Translations under genes and position numbers: made by a program | NCBI GenBank assembly: GCA_033439255.1 | Contig: CM065879.1 | Location: 3,788,501 to 3,852,500 of the forward strand | Direction: 5' to 3' | DNA: 64,000 nucleotides | Source: Hericium rajendrae | Lineage: Eukaryota; Basidiomycota; Agaricomycetes; Russulales; Hericiaceae | Notes under the pieces: model-generated | The model's input: only the letters and a program-made list of their open reading frames with translations | Told to the model about the DNA's origin: nothing | Databases searched by the model: none | Part shown: piece by piece, positions 20,513-31,750 of the stretch | Numbering within the stretch: position 1 is the first letter of the stretch | How the letters are laid out: each line of letters starts with the position of its first letter

Positions 20513-21588
20513 ATGCCTCCTCACTTGTCTCAAGAAATGCGAGAGAGCATCGTACGCTGGCACCACGAGCAAGACAAGCCCGCTTCTGAAATTTCCATTC
20601 TTGCAGCATGCTCTGAGCGTACTGTATACGACATTTTGCGCCTATATCGTGACTATGGGGTCGTTCAAAACCCGTTTTCACGCCCTCGACGACGTGACCG
20701 AATCCTCGACATTGGCGATATCAACTACATTTCCTCTCTTATTTCAGCAAACCCATCTCTATATCTCGATGAATTGCAGGCTCGGTTATCTGAGACTCGT
20801 GATGTTGAAGTCTCGATTGCGACTATTTCACGTGCAATTCGAAATATGTCTTTGACTCACAAGCAGGTCTCGAAATCTGCCATGGAACGGAACGAGCTCC
20901 TTCGTGCCACCTGGCAGGCAGAGTATGGGCATATATCTGCCGAGATGTTTGTCTGGATTGACGAATCAAGTGTCGATGATACGACAAATCAGCGGCGGGA
21001 TGGATGGGCTGCACTCGGCCGTGCCTGTGTTCGCCGCGCTACCTTCATACGCGGGCAGCGCTATTCTGTCCTTCCTGCATTGACACATGAGGGGCTCATT
21101 GCGCTCGATATTTTTGAGGGATCTGTGACGAAGGAGAAATTTATTCAGTTTGTCCAAGCAGAGTTGGTAAGTCTTTGTTCATTGACGCAATTGGCATGAT
21201 TGATTGATGGTTTGTACAGGCTCCTCATCTAGGCCCTTATCCTGGTCTGCATAGCGTAGTCGTGATGGACAACTGTGCAATCCACCATGACGAGGAAGTG
21301 CACCACATTGTTGAAGATGAATGCAGTACGTTCATCTTCGTATTCTTTCTCCGAGACTGAATTTTTTACATTGTTGTAGATGCGAGACTGATTTATTTGC
21401 CACCATATTCTCCTGATTTTAACCCTATTGAGCAAGCCTTTCATTCGGTCAAAGCATGGCTTCGGCGCCATGAGTCTCAAGCTATCCGATCCGAAGTCAG
21501 ACCATGGCTGATTGAGCAGGCAATAGCATCAGTGTCAGGCGAGAGTGCTGAGGGGTGGATAACAAATTGCGGGTACTCATTTGTCTAA
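20513..21588 (+). CDS. Tc1/mariner-family DDE transposase
   Basis: Three exons (20513-21166, 21220-21325, 21380-21588; introns GTAAGT..TACAG and GTACGT..TGTAG) give an intact 322-aa protein. Residues 5-60 form a helix-turn-helix (SQEMRESIVRW, ASEIS, SERTVYDIL). The second helical block (YLDELQARL..SIATISRAI) completes the paired-like DNA-binding half. The DDE/RNase H-fold catalytic acids are D150 in FVWIDES, D235 in VVMDNCAIHH and E271 in SPDFNPIEQAF, a DD35E spacing. It would cut at the 50-bp repeats and insert into TA. It runs convergent to the accessory gene. No stops or frameshifts, so the element may be active. Confidence 0.93.
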
Positions 21589-21664
21589 AGTCTATGTAGG
21601 GGAATATTAAGAGACATTGGTCAATGTGAAGCGAAATCTAGATCTATAGTATTATCTATTGAAG

Positions 21665-23823
21665 TCAGTCAAAACGACGACGCTTCTCAGAAAAAAAAGC
21701 CCGCTTCTCTTCCAAACGGGCAGACCAAGCTCGACAAAACACCTGTAGCTTCACGACATGTCCCTCTGAAGCACCTGTTAGCTCGCACAGACGCGCGATC
21801 GGCACATCAGATATGACATCAGGTGCGAAGTCGACACTCGCAAATGCATCTGCACATCCCGTCAGATCAATACCTTTGAGGTCACTGAAGTCCTCAAGAC
21901 AGGCATTTAGTTCGGAGCCCTTCTTCGGAAGAGGGGAAGATGGTATTGCTGAAGTCCGCGGCCGAGTTGGAGTGCGAGGTGGCTGAGGTGATGGGGATCG
22001 GGCGCGCTTGCTGTTGGCGTTCAGGTTGCTGAGAATGGCAGCCATCAGCAGCTGAGACGTGTCGCTCGACTGCATGCCTCCTGAAGCAGAAGCAGCGCCA
22101 GGCCCGCACCGTCCGCGAGACCGCACTAGTGAAGGACGACCATCGCGCACACCATCAAACTCCAATGAGTTCGGAGGATCATGCTTCGTAGCGTCATGCG
22201 CAGCCTATAAGTCATGAAGTTAGAGAGTCGGTAAATCATCAATTGCGAAGACTTACAATTGCGGCAGCCCAGAACTTGAGCTTGCGCATGTTCAACCCGA
22301 CATGTTCCGCATTTGCCGTAATGTAGCAATACCCAAGTTCACCATGTTCACCTGCATGCTGTTGGCAGGTCCATTTTTCCTTGAGCTCGAGGATGATGGG
22401 ACCATGCAATTGCGCCTCGTTGCTAAATGATTCAACCCTCGGTACCTGAGATGCATGGTCAGCTACACGCCGAGAAATAAAATAAAATTTGCTCACCCGG
22501 GTTCCATATGCTAGTTCCTGGGATCCAGCAATGTCGTCGGCAAGTATATTAGGAAACTGAATACAGACCGAAATATATTAGAAACTTGTACTCGTCGATG
22601 CAAATGTTGTAACTTACAGCCTTACGGATGCGAAACCCGTCCATATTATCAGTATCGAACTCGACGGACACAGCACATGTCCTTCGGTTCTTCTGCATAA
22701 GAGTAGCAACAGCGAGCGCGAAGTCTCGGTCATTGTCAATGGTCAATGCACCTGCTTTGCCGCCGCTATTAAAAAGTGTGAGACGCTGAACAATCACTTG
22801 AAAAGGAAAGCCTCTACGTACTTTGATCCAGTCCACCAGAGCTTGAACTCGGGTCCCGAATGGACGCCAGCACTGAACTGCTTGTCAAGTTCATGCACGC
22901 GAAGGAAAGCCTTGATGAACGCAGATCGCGTTATCTCATCCATCTTGATGTATTCGAACTTCGTTGTCGTTATCGGCTTCTTCTTTGGTGCAGTCTTCGT
23001 AGATCGAGCGGGCGGTAATTTGTCGGGAGGCGAGAAGGAGTGGGTAACATAGACGAGATGACCAGCAGTATCAATTGCTGTCAAGAAAATATCAAAATTA
23101 TTGACATAAGACGGAGATAACATCAATTGTTGTACTTACGAGCCTCACTCGGAAGTGGCGCATGTGCTTCCGTGTTGCCTGCACCTTGTAAGCCGACTAG
23201 AAACATGAAAAAGCTGTCAGTATGATTCATTTCATCGAAGTAAGCAAAAGACAGCTTACTGGGTTGGTGATTGACATTGGCCATCACCTGGACTTGAGCA
23301 TTCTCCGATTCTGAAGCAGCTGCTGCCGCCGCATTGCCTTGAGGTGGCTGCGCTATGGCAGGAGCAACATGAATGCCTGCATTGGCGGCAGCTCGAATGG
23401 CATCCTGTATTTCTGCCACGGAAGTGTAGAATCGAGGGGGGTTTACACCACCATCTAGCATAGAGCATCAAATACGCAGCAAATACGCAAAGACAGTGAC
23501 AACTCACCGACCCAGGCAGGATTTCGGAGCCACCCTGCGGACGGCAGTCCCGGTGCCGCCGGTGCAGGGGGCGCAGGCAGCGCTGCGCGAGGTGCAAGCG
23601 GGGCGCGAGGCGCAAGGGGCGCAAGAGGCGCAAGAGGGCCACGGGACGCAGGGGGCGCGAGAGGCGCAGGAGGCGCGAGAGGCACAGGAGCAGCGGGAGG
23701 CGCAGGAGCAGCGAGAGGCGCAGGAGCAGCGAGAGGCGCAGAAGGACCCTTCTGCTGAGTGGTGCCAGTCTCGCCAGAACTGCGAGCTGAGCGAGAAGGG
23801 ATGCGGATGGTGAATGCAGTCAT
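21665..23823 (-). CDS. transposon-borne accessory protein, unknown function
   Basis: Eight exons (23823-23508, 23454-23260, 23196-23140, 23077-22822, 22765-22618, 22556-22497, 22445-22257, 22204-21665) with seven introns of 51-63 nt all join in phase to give 586 aa. Residues 1-105 start MTAFTIRIPSRS and then form a long Ala/Pro/Leu repeat tract. A globular middle includes FYTSVAEIQDAI, EITRSAFIKAFLRVHEL, EFKLWWTGS and ALTIDNDRDFALAVATL. Next comes a conserved-looking block ending GLNMRKLKFWAAAI. The C-terminal part is Ser/Pro-rich and ends with a SAM-like helical stretch near residues 515-575 (LARLCEL-type, then Lys/Arg-rich EKRRRFD). It is not recognised as any known transposase, reverse transcriptase or silencing factor. 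Intactness suggests selection with the element. It might regulate transposition or the host response. Confidence 0.78.
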
Positions 23824-24374
23824 TGCGAGATGGAACTATGCAGGGTGGAGATCTATGTGAAGCTGTAGTACTCGAACAATGCTGCACTCACCTTTATAGA
23901 CCAGTAAATGACCGAGACAGCCGGCAGTTGCATAGAGACCTGAACTACAAATTTTATTTCGCGACTGTCGATCGTGTATCGTGAGCAACGCGACCGAGTT
24001 GGGACAAGAGAGAGCGGAATCATGCGTTTTGGGAGCAGGAAATTGGGCGCATCAGCGGCAATGTGTTGAAACTCACATTCTGGACCACCGGGTGTGCAGT
24101 AACTGGCAACGCTCGCGAATCGACGTCGATTTCCGGGGCTGAAACTCATTCAGCTGTGGTCCAGGTTGTTCTAGGTCCGTTAGAATAGAGTCACCATGGA
24201 AATTCGGAGCAGTCAATATGTTACGCATGCACTAGGAGAAGACGTGGCATGAAGGATACACATCAGCGGCAACTTCAACGACATCGAGGGCATTGACTTG
24301 AGAGACGATACGACGTGGTTAGTTGACGCGCCGAGTTAAGGTTTCGGAGTCTGAAATGTCACGCTTTGGTCAGA

Positions 24375-24424
24375 ACAAACAAAAATATCGGCGCGTCGAC
24401 TGCAGTTTCATATGCAAAGCACTG
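24375..24424 (-). repeat. right terminal inverted repeat
   Basis: Mirror of the left repeat. Its outward ATG (24412-24414) is in frame with the kelch gene beyond the TA. Confidence 0.92.
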
Positions 24425-26161
24425 TACTCCCGACCCCGACACTGACCCCGCCCTCCCGCTCTTCCTCCCCTTCGTCCCCCCTCACCTTCAGCTCCCACAT
24501 CGTCACCGACGACGACGACGGGCCCCCCGCCATCATGGCCCCTCCGCCATCAGACCCGCCATCCCCGACCTCATCGCGCTCATCGGCGCCCCGCCGCAAG
24601 CCCTCCAACCGCGATATGTCCCCACAAACTACTACCACAATGCCCCTCCCCCCAGATGACGCCGTGCACTCGCCCCATGCCCGCAGCTCACCCTACCCCC
24701 ACGCCGCCGCCGCCGCCTCCACCTCAACGCTCAAGCCTCTGGGCTCGCCCCTCGCGCGCGGCGCGCCCTCCGGTCCGCGCACAGTATCGTCCGCCTCTTC
24801 CCGCCGCGCGCCCTCCAGCAGCGGCGACCCCTCCTCCAGCAACAGCGCCCTGCACTCAGACGTGTCCTCCGTGCGCCGCCTCGCCGCCTCCAACGCGAGC
24901 CAGACCTCGCTCGCGGGTACAAAGGACCCCGTTGCGGCGACGCCCACATCGGCGGCGTCGACGAAGGCGAAGCCCGCGGAGAGTGCGCCGCGTGTGCGCA
25001 CGATCCCGCGCCTCCCCGCGGGCGATGCGGAGCCCGCGCCGCCGTCCGTGATGTACTGGAGCAAGGCGCCTGTGTGGGGCACGCTCCCGTCGCACAGCAT
25101 GCGCGCGCACAGCGTGACGCTCGTGGACAACACCGCGTGGCTGTTCGGCGGGTGCGACGAGAAGGGTGCTGGAAGGACGTGTGGACGTTCAACACCGGTG
25201 CGCGGCGCCCTTCCATTTTATTTTTTGTATATGTTTCTGAGACGCGGCGATCAGAGACGATGCAGTGGTCGCGCCCTGACACCCAGGGCGAGATCCGCCG
25301 CCGTGTCGCGCGCATACTGCGACGCTTGTGGACCGCAAGCTCATCGTGTTCGGCGGCGGCGAGGGCGCGGTGTACTACAACAGCGTGTACGTGTTCGACC
25401 TCGTCCTGCGGCGCTGGTCGAAGCCGACGCTCGCGACCGCCGACGTCCCCCGCCGCGCCGTGCGCACACGTCCGTGTATTACCAGGGCAAGGTCTGGGTG
25501 TTCGGCGGCGGGAACGGGATGCAGGCGCTGAATGATCTGTGGACGCTTGACGTCAGCGGGCCGGTGGACAAGATGAAGTGGGAGAGCGTCGACACGGGGC
25601 GGAAACGGCCCTCGCCGCGGGGATATCATACTGCGAATCTGATCGGGAACGTGATGATCATTCTTGGTGGGAGCGATGGGCGGGAGTGTTTTCGGATGTG
25701 TGGTGTTTGAATCTTGGTATGGATTTCTCTTTCTTCTCTGCAAGAGCTCTTGCTGACGTGCGGCACAGATACGTGCTTATGGACGCAGATCAAGCCAGAG
25801 GTGACACATCGGCGACTCTCGCACTCCGTCACGCAGGTCGGGTCGTACCTCTTCATTACTGGCGGCCACGACGGCACCGAATACACCTCCGAGCTGCTTC
25901 TCTTCAACCTTGGTAAATGTGTTCCCATTTCTATCGTAAAATTCATGCTGACGTCTTCCCAGTCTCCTGCAGTACGAGCCTCGGCCGACGCTCGGAAAGC
26001 CGCCCAACCCTCGCGGCTACCACGTCTCGCTCCTCGCCGACTCACGGCTGTTCATCTTTGGCGGATTCAACGGATACGAAGTGTACGACGACGTGCACAT
26101 CCTCGATCTTGCCGCCGCGGCGTACCTCCCACAGGTCACATCCTTCAAGGTCGACGCATAA
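24412..26161 (+). CDS. kelch-repeat protein (Tea1/Ral2-like class), 5' end replaced by transposon
   Basis: After a Ser/Pro-rich N-terminal region of about 200 residues come kelch blades: RAHSVTLVDNTAWLFGGCD, RKLIVFGGGEGAVYYNSVYV, GKVWVFGGGNGMQALNDLW, GYHTANLIGNVMIILGGSDG, HSVTQVGSYLFITGGHDG and SRLFIFGGFNGYEVYDDVHI. Such beta-propellers serve cell-polarity or signalling scaffolds in fungi. Introns are at 25198-25254, 25717-25768 and 25913-25962. The frame is interrupted by single-base losses at about 25164, 25295, 25446, 25690 and 25966, each in a G, C or T run. The ATG at 24412 lies inside the right transposon repeat. The original start is probably 20336, across the insertion. Whether a functional protein is made depends on TIR-initiated translation and on whether the indels are real. 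Confidence 0.8.
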
Positions 26162-26825
26162 CAAACAACAAGCCGCCACGCGGCACTGTATTTATCATTT
26201 CGCCGGGCATGGGGAGGGGCCGCGCATCCGGGATGCGCACCCACTGACATGAAGAGTACCTATCCGGACACACGCAAGCATGACGACCAACGCCACTGTT
26301 CTTATACATATCCTCTTGCAGCACGCCACATCTTTATTTTCTTTCCCTTTACATCTCGGATCCCGCTGGGCCGTTAGTCACCCCCCACACGTATCTATTC
26401 CGTTCTGTTTCGATTGCTCCACGTACGTACCGAGTGCAGCGCGCGCGCTGTGTTGTGGATTTTATTGGGGTAGCTTAGTATAGTATAAGTGAAGTCATGT
26501 CCGTCTGGGATCAACGTGTCGCGTGGAGTGTTTCTGGGTTAAGTTTCTGGCTGAGGCTATGGGTAAATTTCAAGATGATTCGTATGCACAGATAACGAGA
26601 AGAGCGGTTCTATTGTACACATGTCATTCTATCCGTAGGCCACGCTGAAGTGAGGACGTTCCATGGTCAAATCGACCTCGAGGAGGCAAGGATACGTGCG
26701 GATCAAAAAGGGAATCACAGTCACGCCCTCCCGTCACACATAGGCGCCCACCGCAAGCACAAGCTGCTCAACAGATTGGCGCCCATAGAACTCTTCGACC
26801 GTAACGCTCTGTTTCAGCGACTAAG
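26162..26825. other. intergenic between same-strand genes
   Basis: 3' flank of the kelch gene and promoter of the next gene. Nothing recognisable in either strand. Confidence 0.4.
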
Positions 26826-28808
26826 ATGCCTCTACCCAGCATATCCCGTACGTCTACCCGCCATCCAATCACGCACTACTAACACACCATACGCACAGTG
26901 GCGGATGTGAAGCAGGGAGCGAACAAGGCGCGCAGCGTCGGCATGGCGGGCTTCAACTCCGCGCGCTCGGCCGTGCAGAACAAGTCGTCGATGCCCTCCA
27001 CGAGCACGGGCTACCGCCCGGCGGCCGCGGGCGCGCCCCCGCCGCCCGGGTCCACGAACGCGAAGACCTACGGCCCGCCGCCGCAGCGCACGGGCGCGGG
27101 CGCGAGCGCGAGCGCGAGTCCCATTCCGCGCCCGTCGCCTGCGCGCCCGCCGCTGCCGCAGCGGAGCACGTCGCAGGCCAGCCCGCCGCCGCCGTACAAG
27201 CGCGACGCCGCCGCCGCCGCAAAGGAGCGGGAGCGCGGTGTCGCCGCCGTTGCCGCAGAGGACGGGGAGCGCCGTGCTGCCGCCGCTGCCGATACGCAGG
27301 AATACCTCGTCGGAGCCAGGCGCCAAGCCCGAGCCCGCCGCCGCCGCCGGCCCCGCCTGCACCAAGGGCGGCCCCGCCTCCTATGTATAGGTCCCGCCCG
27401 CCCGCAGCGACGCCCAGCCCGTCATTCTCCGCGCGCACGCCGAGCTTTGCGTCCCAGGCCGAACAGGCTGAACCCGAGATCGAGCATATCGATTGGGCGG
27501 ATCTGACGCTCGACGATAAGGGCGTGTTCTTCGACTGGTTGGACGAGTTCTTTGAACGGTATCTGGGGACGGAGGGTCGAATGGAGAGAAGGACCAGATG
27601 GGGAAGGTCTCTCTGTCTCCGGCCGCCCCCGCGCCCAAGGTGGTTGTGCATGCGCCTGCGAACCGAGTGGTTGCTCCTTCTCCAAGGGTTGTTGCACCTG
27701 CTCCCTCTGCTAGAGGCCCGGTGAGTGGGGGTTTTTTTTTTCTGATTTGGAGAAATTGATACGATCGATCATGGGGATACTTAGCCAAGGCCGAACTTGG
27801 CTACGAAGCCTTCTTCTCCGGGGCCCATATCACCAGTCGGGTCATACCAAGGTCGGTTCTACACCAGCTTTTGTCTCATCGTGCTAATTCCTTTCCACAG
27901 ACGATCTCCAAATGTCATACCCACCCGCATCAATCAATGACTCCCAAGCCCTCGACATCGCGATGTACTTCCACCCGCAGACGCCATGGACCGAGGCCTG
28001 GTACGAAACCACCAACACCCTCCCCCCGCCGCTTCAGAACAACGGCGACATCCGCTGGCGCGGCAGCACAATGCGCACGCACGCCGCGCGCACATTTTCC
28101 GCCGGCGTGCTCTTCGCGGACCTCAGCATGTGCTGGTTCGCCGTCTCCTCCCCTTTGACACCCTCCGACCCGAACGACACCGCGCGCGTGACGCGCAGCG
28201 TTGAGTACGCCCCGCGCCCCGCGCCGCTCGACCGCGACACGCTGCTCGCGGCCAGCGCCGCCTACGGCGAGCTCGTCGCCGCGTTCGCGGAGGGCTTCGC
28301 GGGCACGGGGCGCTACTGCGCGCGCGGCGAGTGCTGGGACCTCGCGCACCACGCGCTCGAGCACGCCGCGGCGCAGCTGCCCGGCGCGCCGCCCGTTCCG
28401 AGCCTCAGCCGCACGCATGGGCACCTCCTGTTCGAGGGCACGCCGGCGGCGGGGCGCTGGCGCGGCGGGGACGACCGCGTGCGGCGCGGGGACATCGTCG
28501 AGTGGCGCCGCGCGCGCGTCGATATGCCCGGGGGTGCGTGGGCGACGCTTGGCGATCCGGACCATACGGCGGTGGTCGTGGAGGATGCGCAGCCCGTGAG
28601 CGGGGAACGGCCGGGCGCGGGGGAGCTCGGGACGCTGGTGGTTGTGGAGCAGAGCGTGGGGAGCCCGCCGGAGCGGAAGAGCTATCCGATGCGCGGGTTC
28701 GTGCAGGGGGAGGTGTGGATTTATCGGCCGGTCGGGATGGAGGTGTATACGGGCGTGCGGGAGCTGGGGCCAACGCCGCCTCCGGGGCTGCAGACGATGA
28801 AGATTTGA
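26826..28808 (+). CDS. Aim3/Bbc1-type protein with C-terminal papain-like fold
   Basis: Exons 26826-26847, 26899-27720, 27785-27851 and 27901-28808. The N-terminal half is disordered and proline-rich, with repeated PPLPQR-type SH3-ligand motifs and PPPPY, followed by an acidic helix (EHIDWADLTLDDKG). The C-terminal domain has the hallmarks of the Bbc1/Aim3 cysteine-protease-like fold: GECWDLAHHALEHA near 28330, THGHLLFEG, and DHTAVVVED near 28560. In yeast these proteins act with actin patches and endocytosis. Whether the Cys/His pair is catalytic is not known. Frame changes near 27230, near 27330 (in a GCC repeat) and near 27565 (GGGG) interrupt the middle. The 3' exon is intact. Confidence 0.78.
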
Positions 28809-28998
28809 TGTGGGTTTGTGATGCTGTCATTATGCGAGACGTTTGCAGGATTTTGTGTACTTTGATTGAGGCTGGACTGGACCGGCGCTATGAATCACGG
28901 ATAGGATACTGTACTGGATACACATCGCATCTCGTGCTGCATGGAATTGGAGAACTAAAAGCTACAGTGGATACATGCCGCCGACTACATTACTCCGC

Positions 28999-31229
28999 CT
29001 ATTTCTTCTTTTTGGCGTCCGACAGATCCGCCGCCTCTATCCACCGTTTCGGTACGCCCTCGCCCAGAAGGTAGTCGACGACGGGCTTGATCTGCTTGCC
29101 CTGCACCATGATCTCCTCGCCGGCGGACTTGCCCGGGACGGGGGTGACTGGCGACTGCGGTGAGACGACGCTTGGAGAGAGAAAGCATGCGTACCTGCTG
29201 TCGCGGAAGCGCATTGCGCGCGCAGTGCTTCCGCGATCGCGTCGGACGTGAGCTGGAAGGGCTCGAAGCCTGTGATGAGTGTGCACGCCTTGCGGCCCTG
29301 CCGGATCTTGACGACGACAGAGATAGGATGCAGCAGGCCCTTCCTGCAAGAAAGAAGAGATACACTTTAGGGCGGTTCTCATTCTGAAGCGAAAAAAAAA
29401 ACGGACTTGGTGATGGGCTCGCCCGAGCCGAGCTGCACGCGATGCCAGGGCTGCATCCGCTCTAGGAGCGCGGCCTGCAGTTCCTCGCGCTTGAAAAACT
29501 CGGGCGCCGTGGCGCCCTTCTTCGAGGAGAACATGGCAGCGAGGAGCGCGTCGGAGCCGACATTGATATATTGCTGTTCCTGCTTGTTGACGAGGTCGTG
29601 CGCGGCGATGTATTTGTTTAGAGCGGTCTTGATGTCGGAGAGCGTGTACAGGGTCGAGGTGCTATGAGCGGAAGCTTAGCAACGACGTACATGCGGATGG
29701 GAAGGAAGACGTACTCCATCTGAAGGTCTTCGAAGAATTTGAGCGATACTGTGTGCGGCTTCCACAGCTCGACAATGTCCAAGCTGTGTTCCCGCGCCTC
29801 TTCCTCCTGCTCTTTCTTCTCCGCGCGCTGCTTCTCCTTCCGTTTGACGTTGTCGATGTCGCCGACCGTCCGGTGTGCGCGGTGCGACGCGACATCCGGG
29901 TGTGCCGGGAACACGGCTGCGACGCTCACGTCGGGCTTGGATTCCTTCAGGACGGAGCAGGCCCTGCTTCTCCGACTGCTTCAGGAAGGCGGTGAGGATT
30001 TGAACGCGGAATGCTTGATGTCGATGGGGATGGTTTGTGTGAGTGAGGCGGGGCGCGCGGGGAGGATGTGGGAGGTGTAGAAGGTGGTTGCGGGAATCGG
30101 GAAGGCGGAAGGCGGGAGGGACGAAAGCGTGGTCTGGAGCGCTTGTAGGAGAGAACTGCGGAGGATGGAGGAAACCTCTGTCGTTGTGGTATTGGACGAT
30201 GAACTTAAGGATGAGCAGATTGCCTTACCTTCTGGTGGGAGCTTGTCTTCTTCTGAAGGAGATGCTTCTCGGTCGCCCTGCGCTGCACCATTGCCATCAC
30301 CAGGTGCTTCTTCAGCAGACTCCGCCTCCTCCAATGCCACTTTACCCACACCCTCAGTTACTTCCTCGACCGTTGCTCCGCCTTCGTCCTTAGACGTTGA
30401 GGTCGCAGTAAAGGGCATAGGCTCAGGCGGCTGGCACTTCGACCCCATCATGAACAAATGGTCCCTAAAAATATGTAGGATTGTAACTGCTTTCCCTTTA
30501 GTCACCTGGTTCGATACGATCTGCGCACCATGAACCGCCATTCGCCCCACGGCAAACGCAGGTCCACGCGCGCGATCCTGGTGCGTCGTGATGCAGACCA
30601 GCGCGCCCGGTGTGAGCGCTGCCATCGGTGTGAGCGAGACAACTGTCGGCACGGATGGTAAGACCGGTGGAGCATATAATGGAAGAGACGGGGCTTACTT
30701 CCGGGAACCATGAGATCTGCGCCGCCGGCGAGGATAGGGACGACAAGCCCTGGGGTGGATATCCACCCCGGGATTAGAAACGGTCTTTTCCACAGAGGGT
30801 GTAAACTGTACGCAGAAGCGATTCGCTGATAATAACACGAGCGAAATGATGGATTACGCACGGGTTGGGATCAGTTCATTTGAGTTCTTGCCTATCGTGA
30901 ACCAAAGCGGATCCCCATCTGGTCCGAAGTAGAGAATCTGAACGCGCGATGTCGTTTCCAACAGCGAGATAAGCTTTCTGCGAGACTCACCCCTGGTTCC
31001 CTGCTATGTGTAACGATCTTCATGGACTGCAGTCCTTCGGGCACGAGCAGGTTTCCATCTTCTGGATCTTTGAGCGCGAATGTGTCTATGACGCGCTGCT
31101 TTAGCTTTCGGCGATCAGAACCGCGCAGGGGTGCTGTAAGATGCAGAGTCAACATATTGTTGGTCCAGAACTAAGAGGCAGGTTGACTATACCTGATGTT
31201 TTGATATCACTGAGTGGTTTCTTGAACAT
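28999..31229 (-). CDS. TMA64: translation initiation factor eIF2D (ligatin/Tma64)
   Basis: eIF2D delivers tRNA to the ribosomal P site and helps recycle 40S subunits. The true start is ATG 31229 (MFKKPLSDIKTS), joined by intron 31192-31134 to APLRGSDRRKLKQRV. Further blocks in order: ILYFGPDGDPLWFTIGKN, LAGGADLMVPG, a PUA domain (GALVCITT..GRMAVHGAQIV), an acidic linker, a SWIB/winged-helix region (IPATTFYTSHILPARP, AVFPAHPDVASH), a Lys/Glu-rich stretch, ALNKYIAAHDLVN, and a C-terminal SUI1 domain (SVVVKIRQGRKACTLITGFE, MVQGKQIKPVVDYL). Single-base discrepancies occur near 29996 (one C missing), 29951 (one C extra, compensating) and 29193. The intron by the poly-T at 29390 uses a GTCCGT donor. 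Domain order and completeness make the identity firm. Confidence 0.85.
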
Positions 31230-31750
31230 AATGCAGACTGCAGAGGCACGCGAGATTGAAGTGCAGGACACTGGGCAACCTAATCTGGTATGTCAGGATC
31301 GGGATGGAGATCTCCTTCTGGATCTGGCGCGCGCCTGTGCGATCTTACACAACCACCTCCGCCCCTCGGTGTGCAGCTGGATGCGGTAGTACAATTGTAC
31401 AATGCAAGCACACCTTCGAGATCGGAATTATGTACACCCGGCGCATCACCAGTCGACTTCAAACCTAAATTGACATGATTGACCTCGGCGAGCTTGGAAT
31501 GGCGATATGATGTCCGTCATGGAACAGAAGATGACAATAGAGTTGCAGGGAATCCGCGATAAGTACATGCGTATCTACGTGAATGAGGCATGCTGCTAGT
31601 AATTACACAACATAAATACGCGCCAGAGGCATGCGAGGAGGGGTGAAATGTGAAGAGTAACCATCACTGAATCACTGACAATCGGGGGACTGACTGAAGT
31701 CGGGCAAGAATCTACACCTGCATACTTGCTAGCGTCAATATTTCAACTCA
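31230..31750. other. intergenic, promoter of eIF2D and 3' flank of UbiA gene
   Basis: Nothing recognised beyond short frames. Confidence 0.4.

Larger units (their letters stand above)
20369..24424. mobile_element. Tc1/mariner (IS630-type) transposon, 4056 bp, two genes
   Basis: 50-bp terminal inverted repeats differ at one position, begin CAGTGCTTTGCATATGAAAC, and are flanked by TA on both sides (20367-20368 and 24425-24426). Inside are a plus-strand transposase (20513-21588) and a convergent minus-strand gene of unknown function (21665-23823), 76 bp apart. Both genes are open with clean introns, so the insertion looks young. It splits a kelch-repeat gene. Most Tc1/mariner elements are 1-2 kb with one gene, so the size and second gene are unusual. 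Confidence 0.9.

Noticed and set aside
23496-23887. Glu/Ala/Gln repeat and Cys/Ser repeat frames opposite the accessory gene
   Set aside because: These are other readings of the Ala/Pro codon repeat in exon 1 of the accessory gene.
24693-25315. Long minus-strand frames opposite the kelch gene N-terminus
   Set aside because: GC-rich third positions of the Ser/Pro/Ala codons on the plus strand create Arg/Ala shadow frames; no splice sites or domains.
26832-27788. Minus-strand Arg/Gly/Ala-rich frames opposite the Aim3-like gene
   Set aside because: Shadow of the proline-rich coding strand; composition only, no motif.
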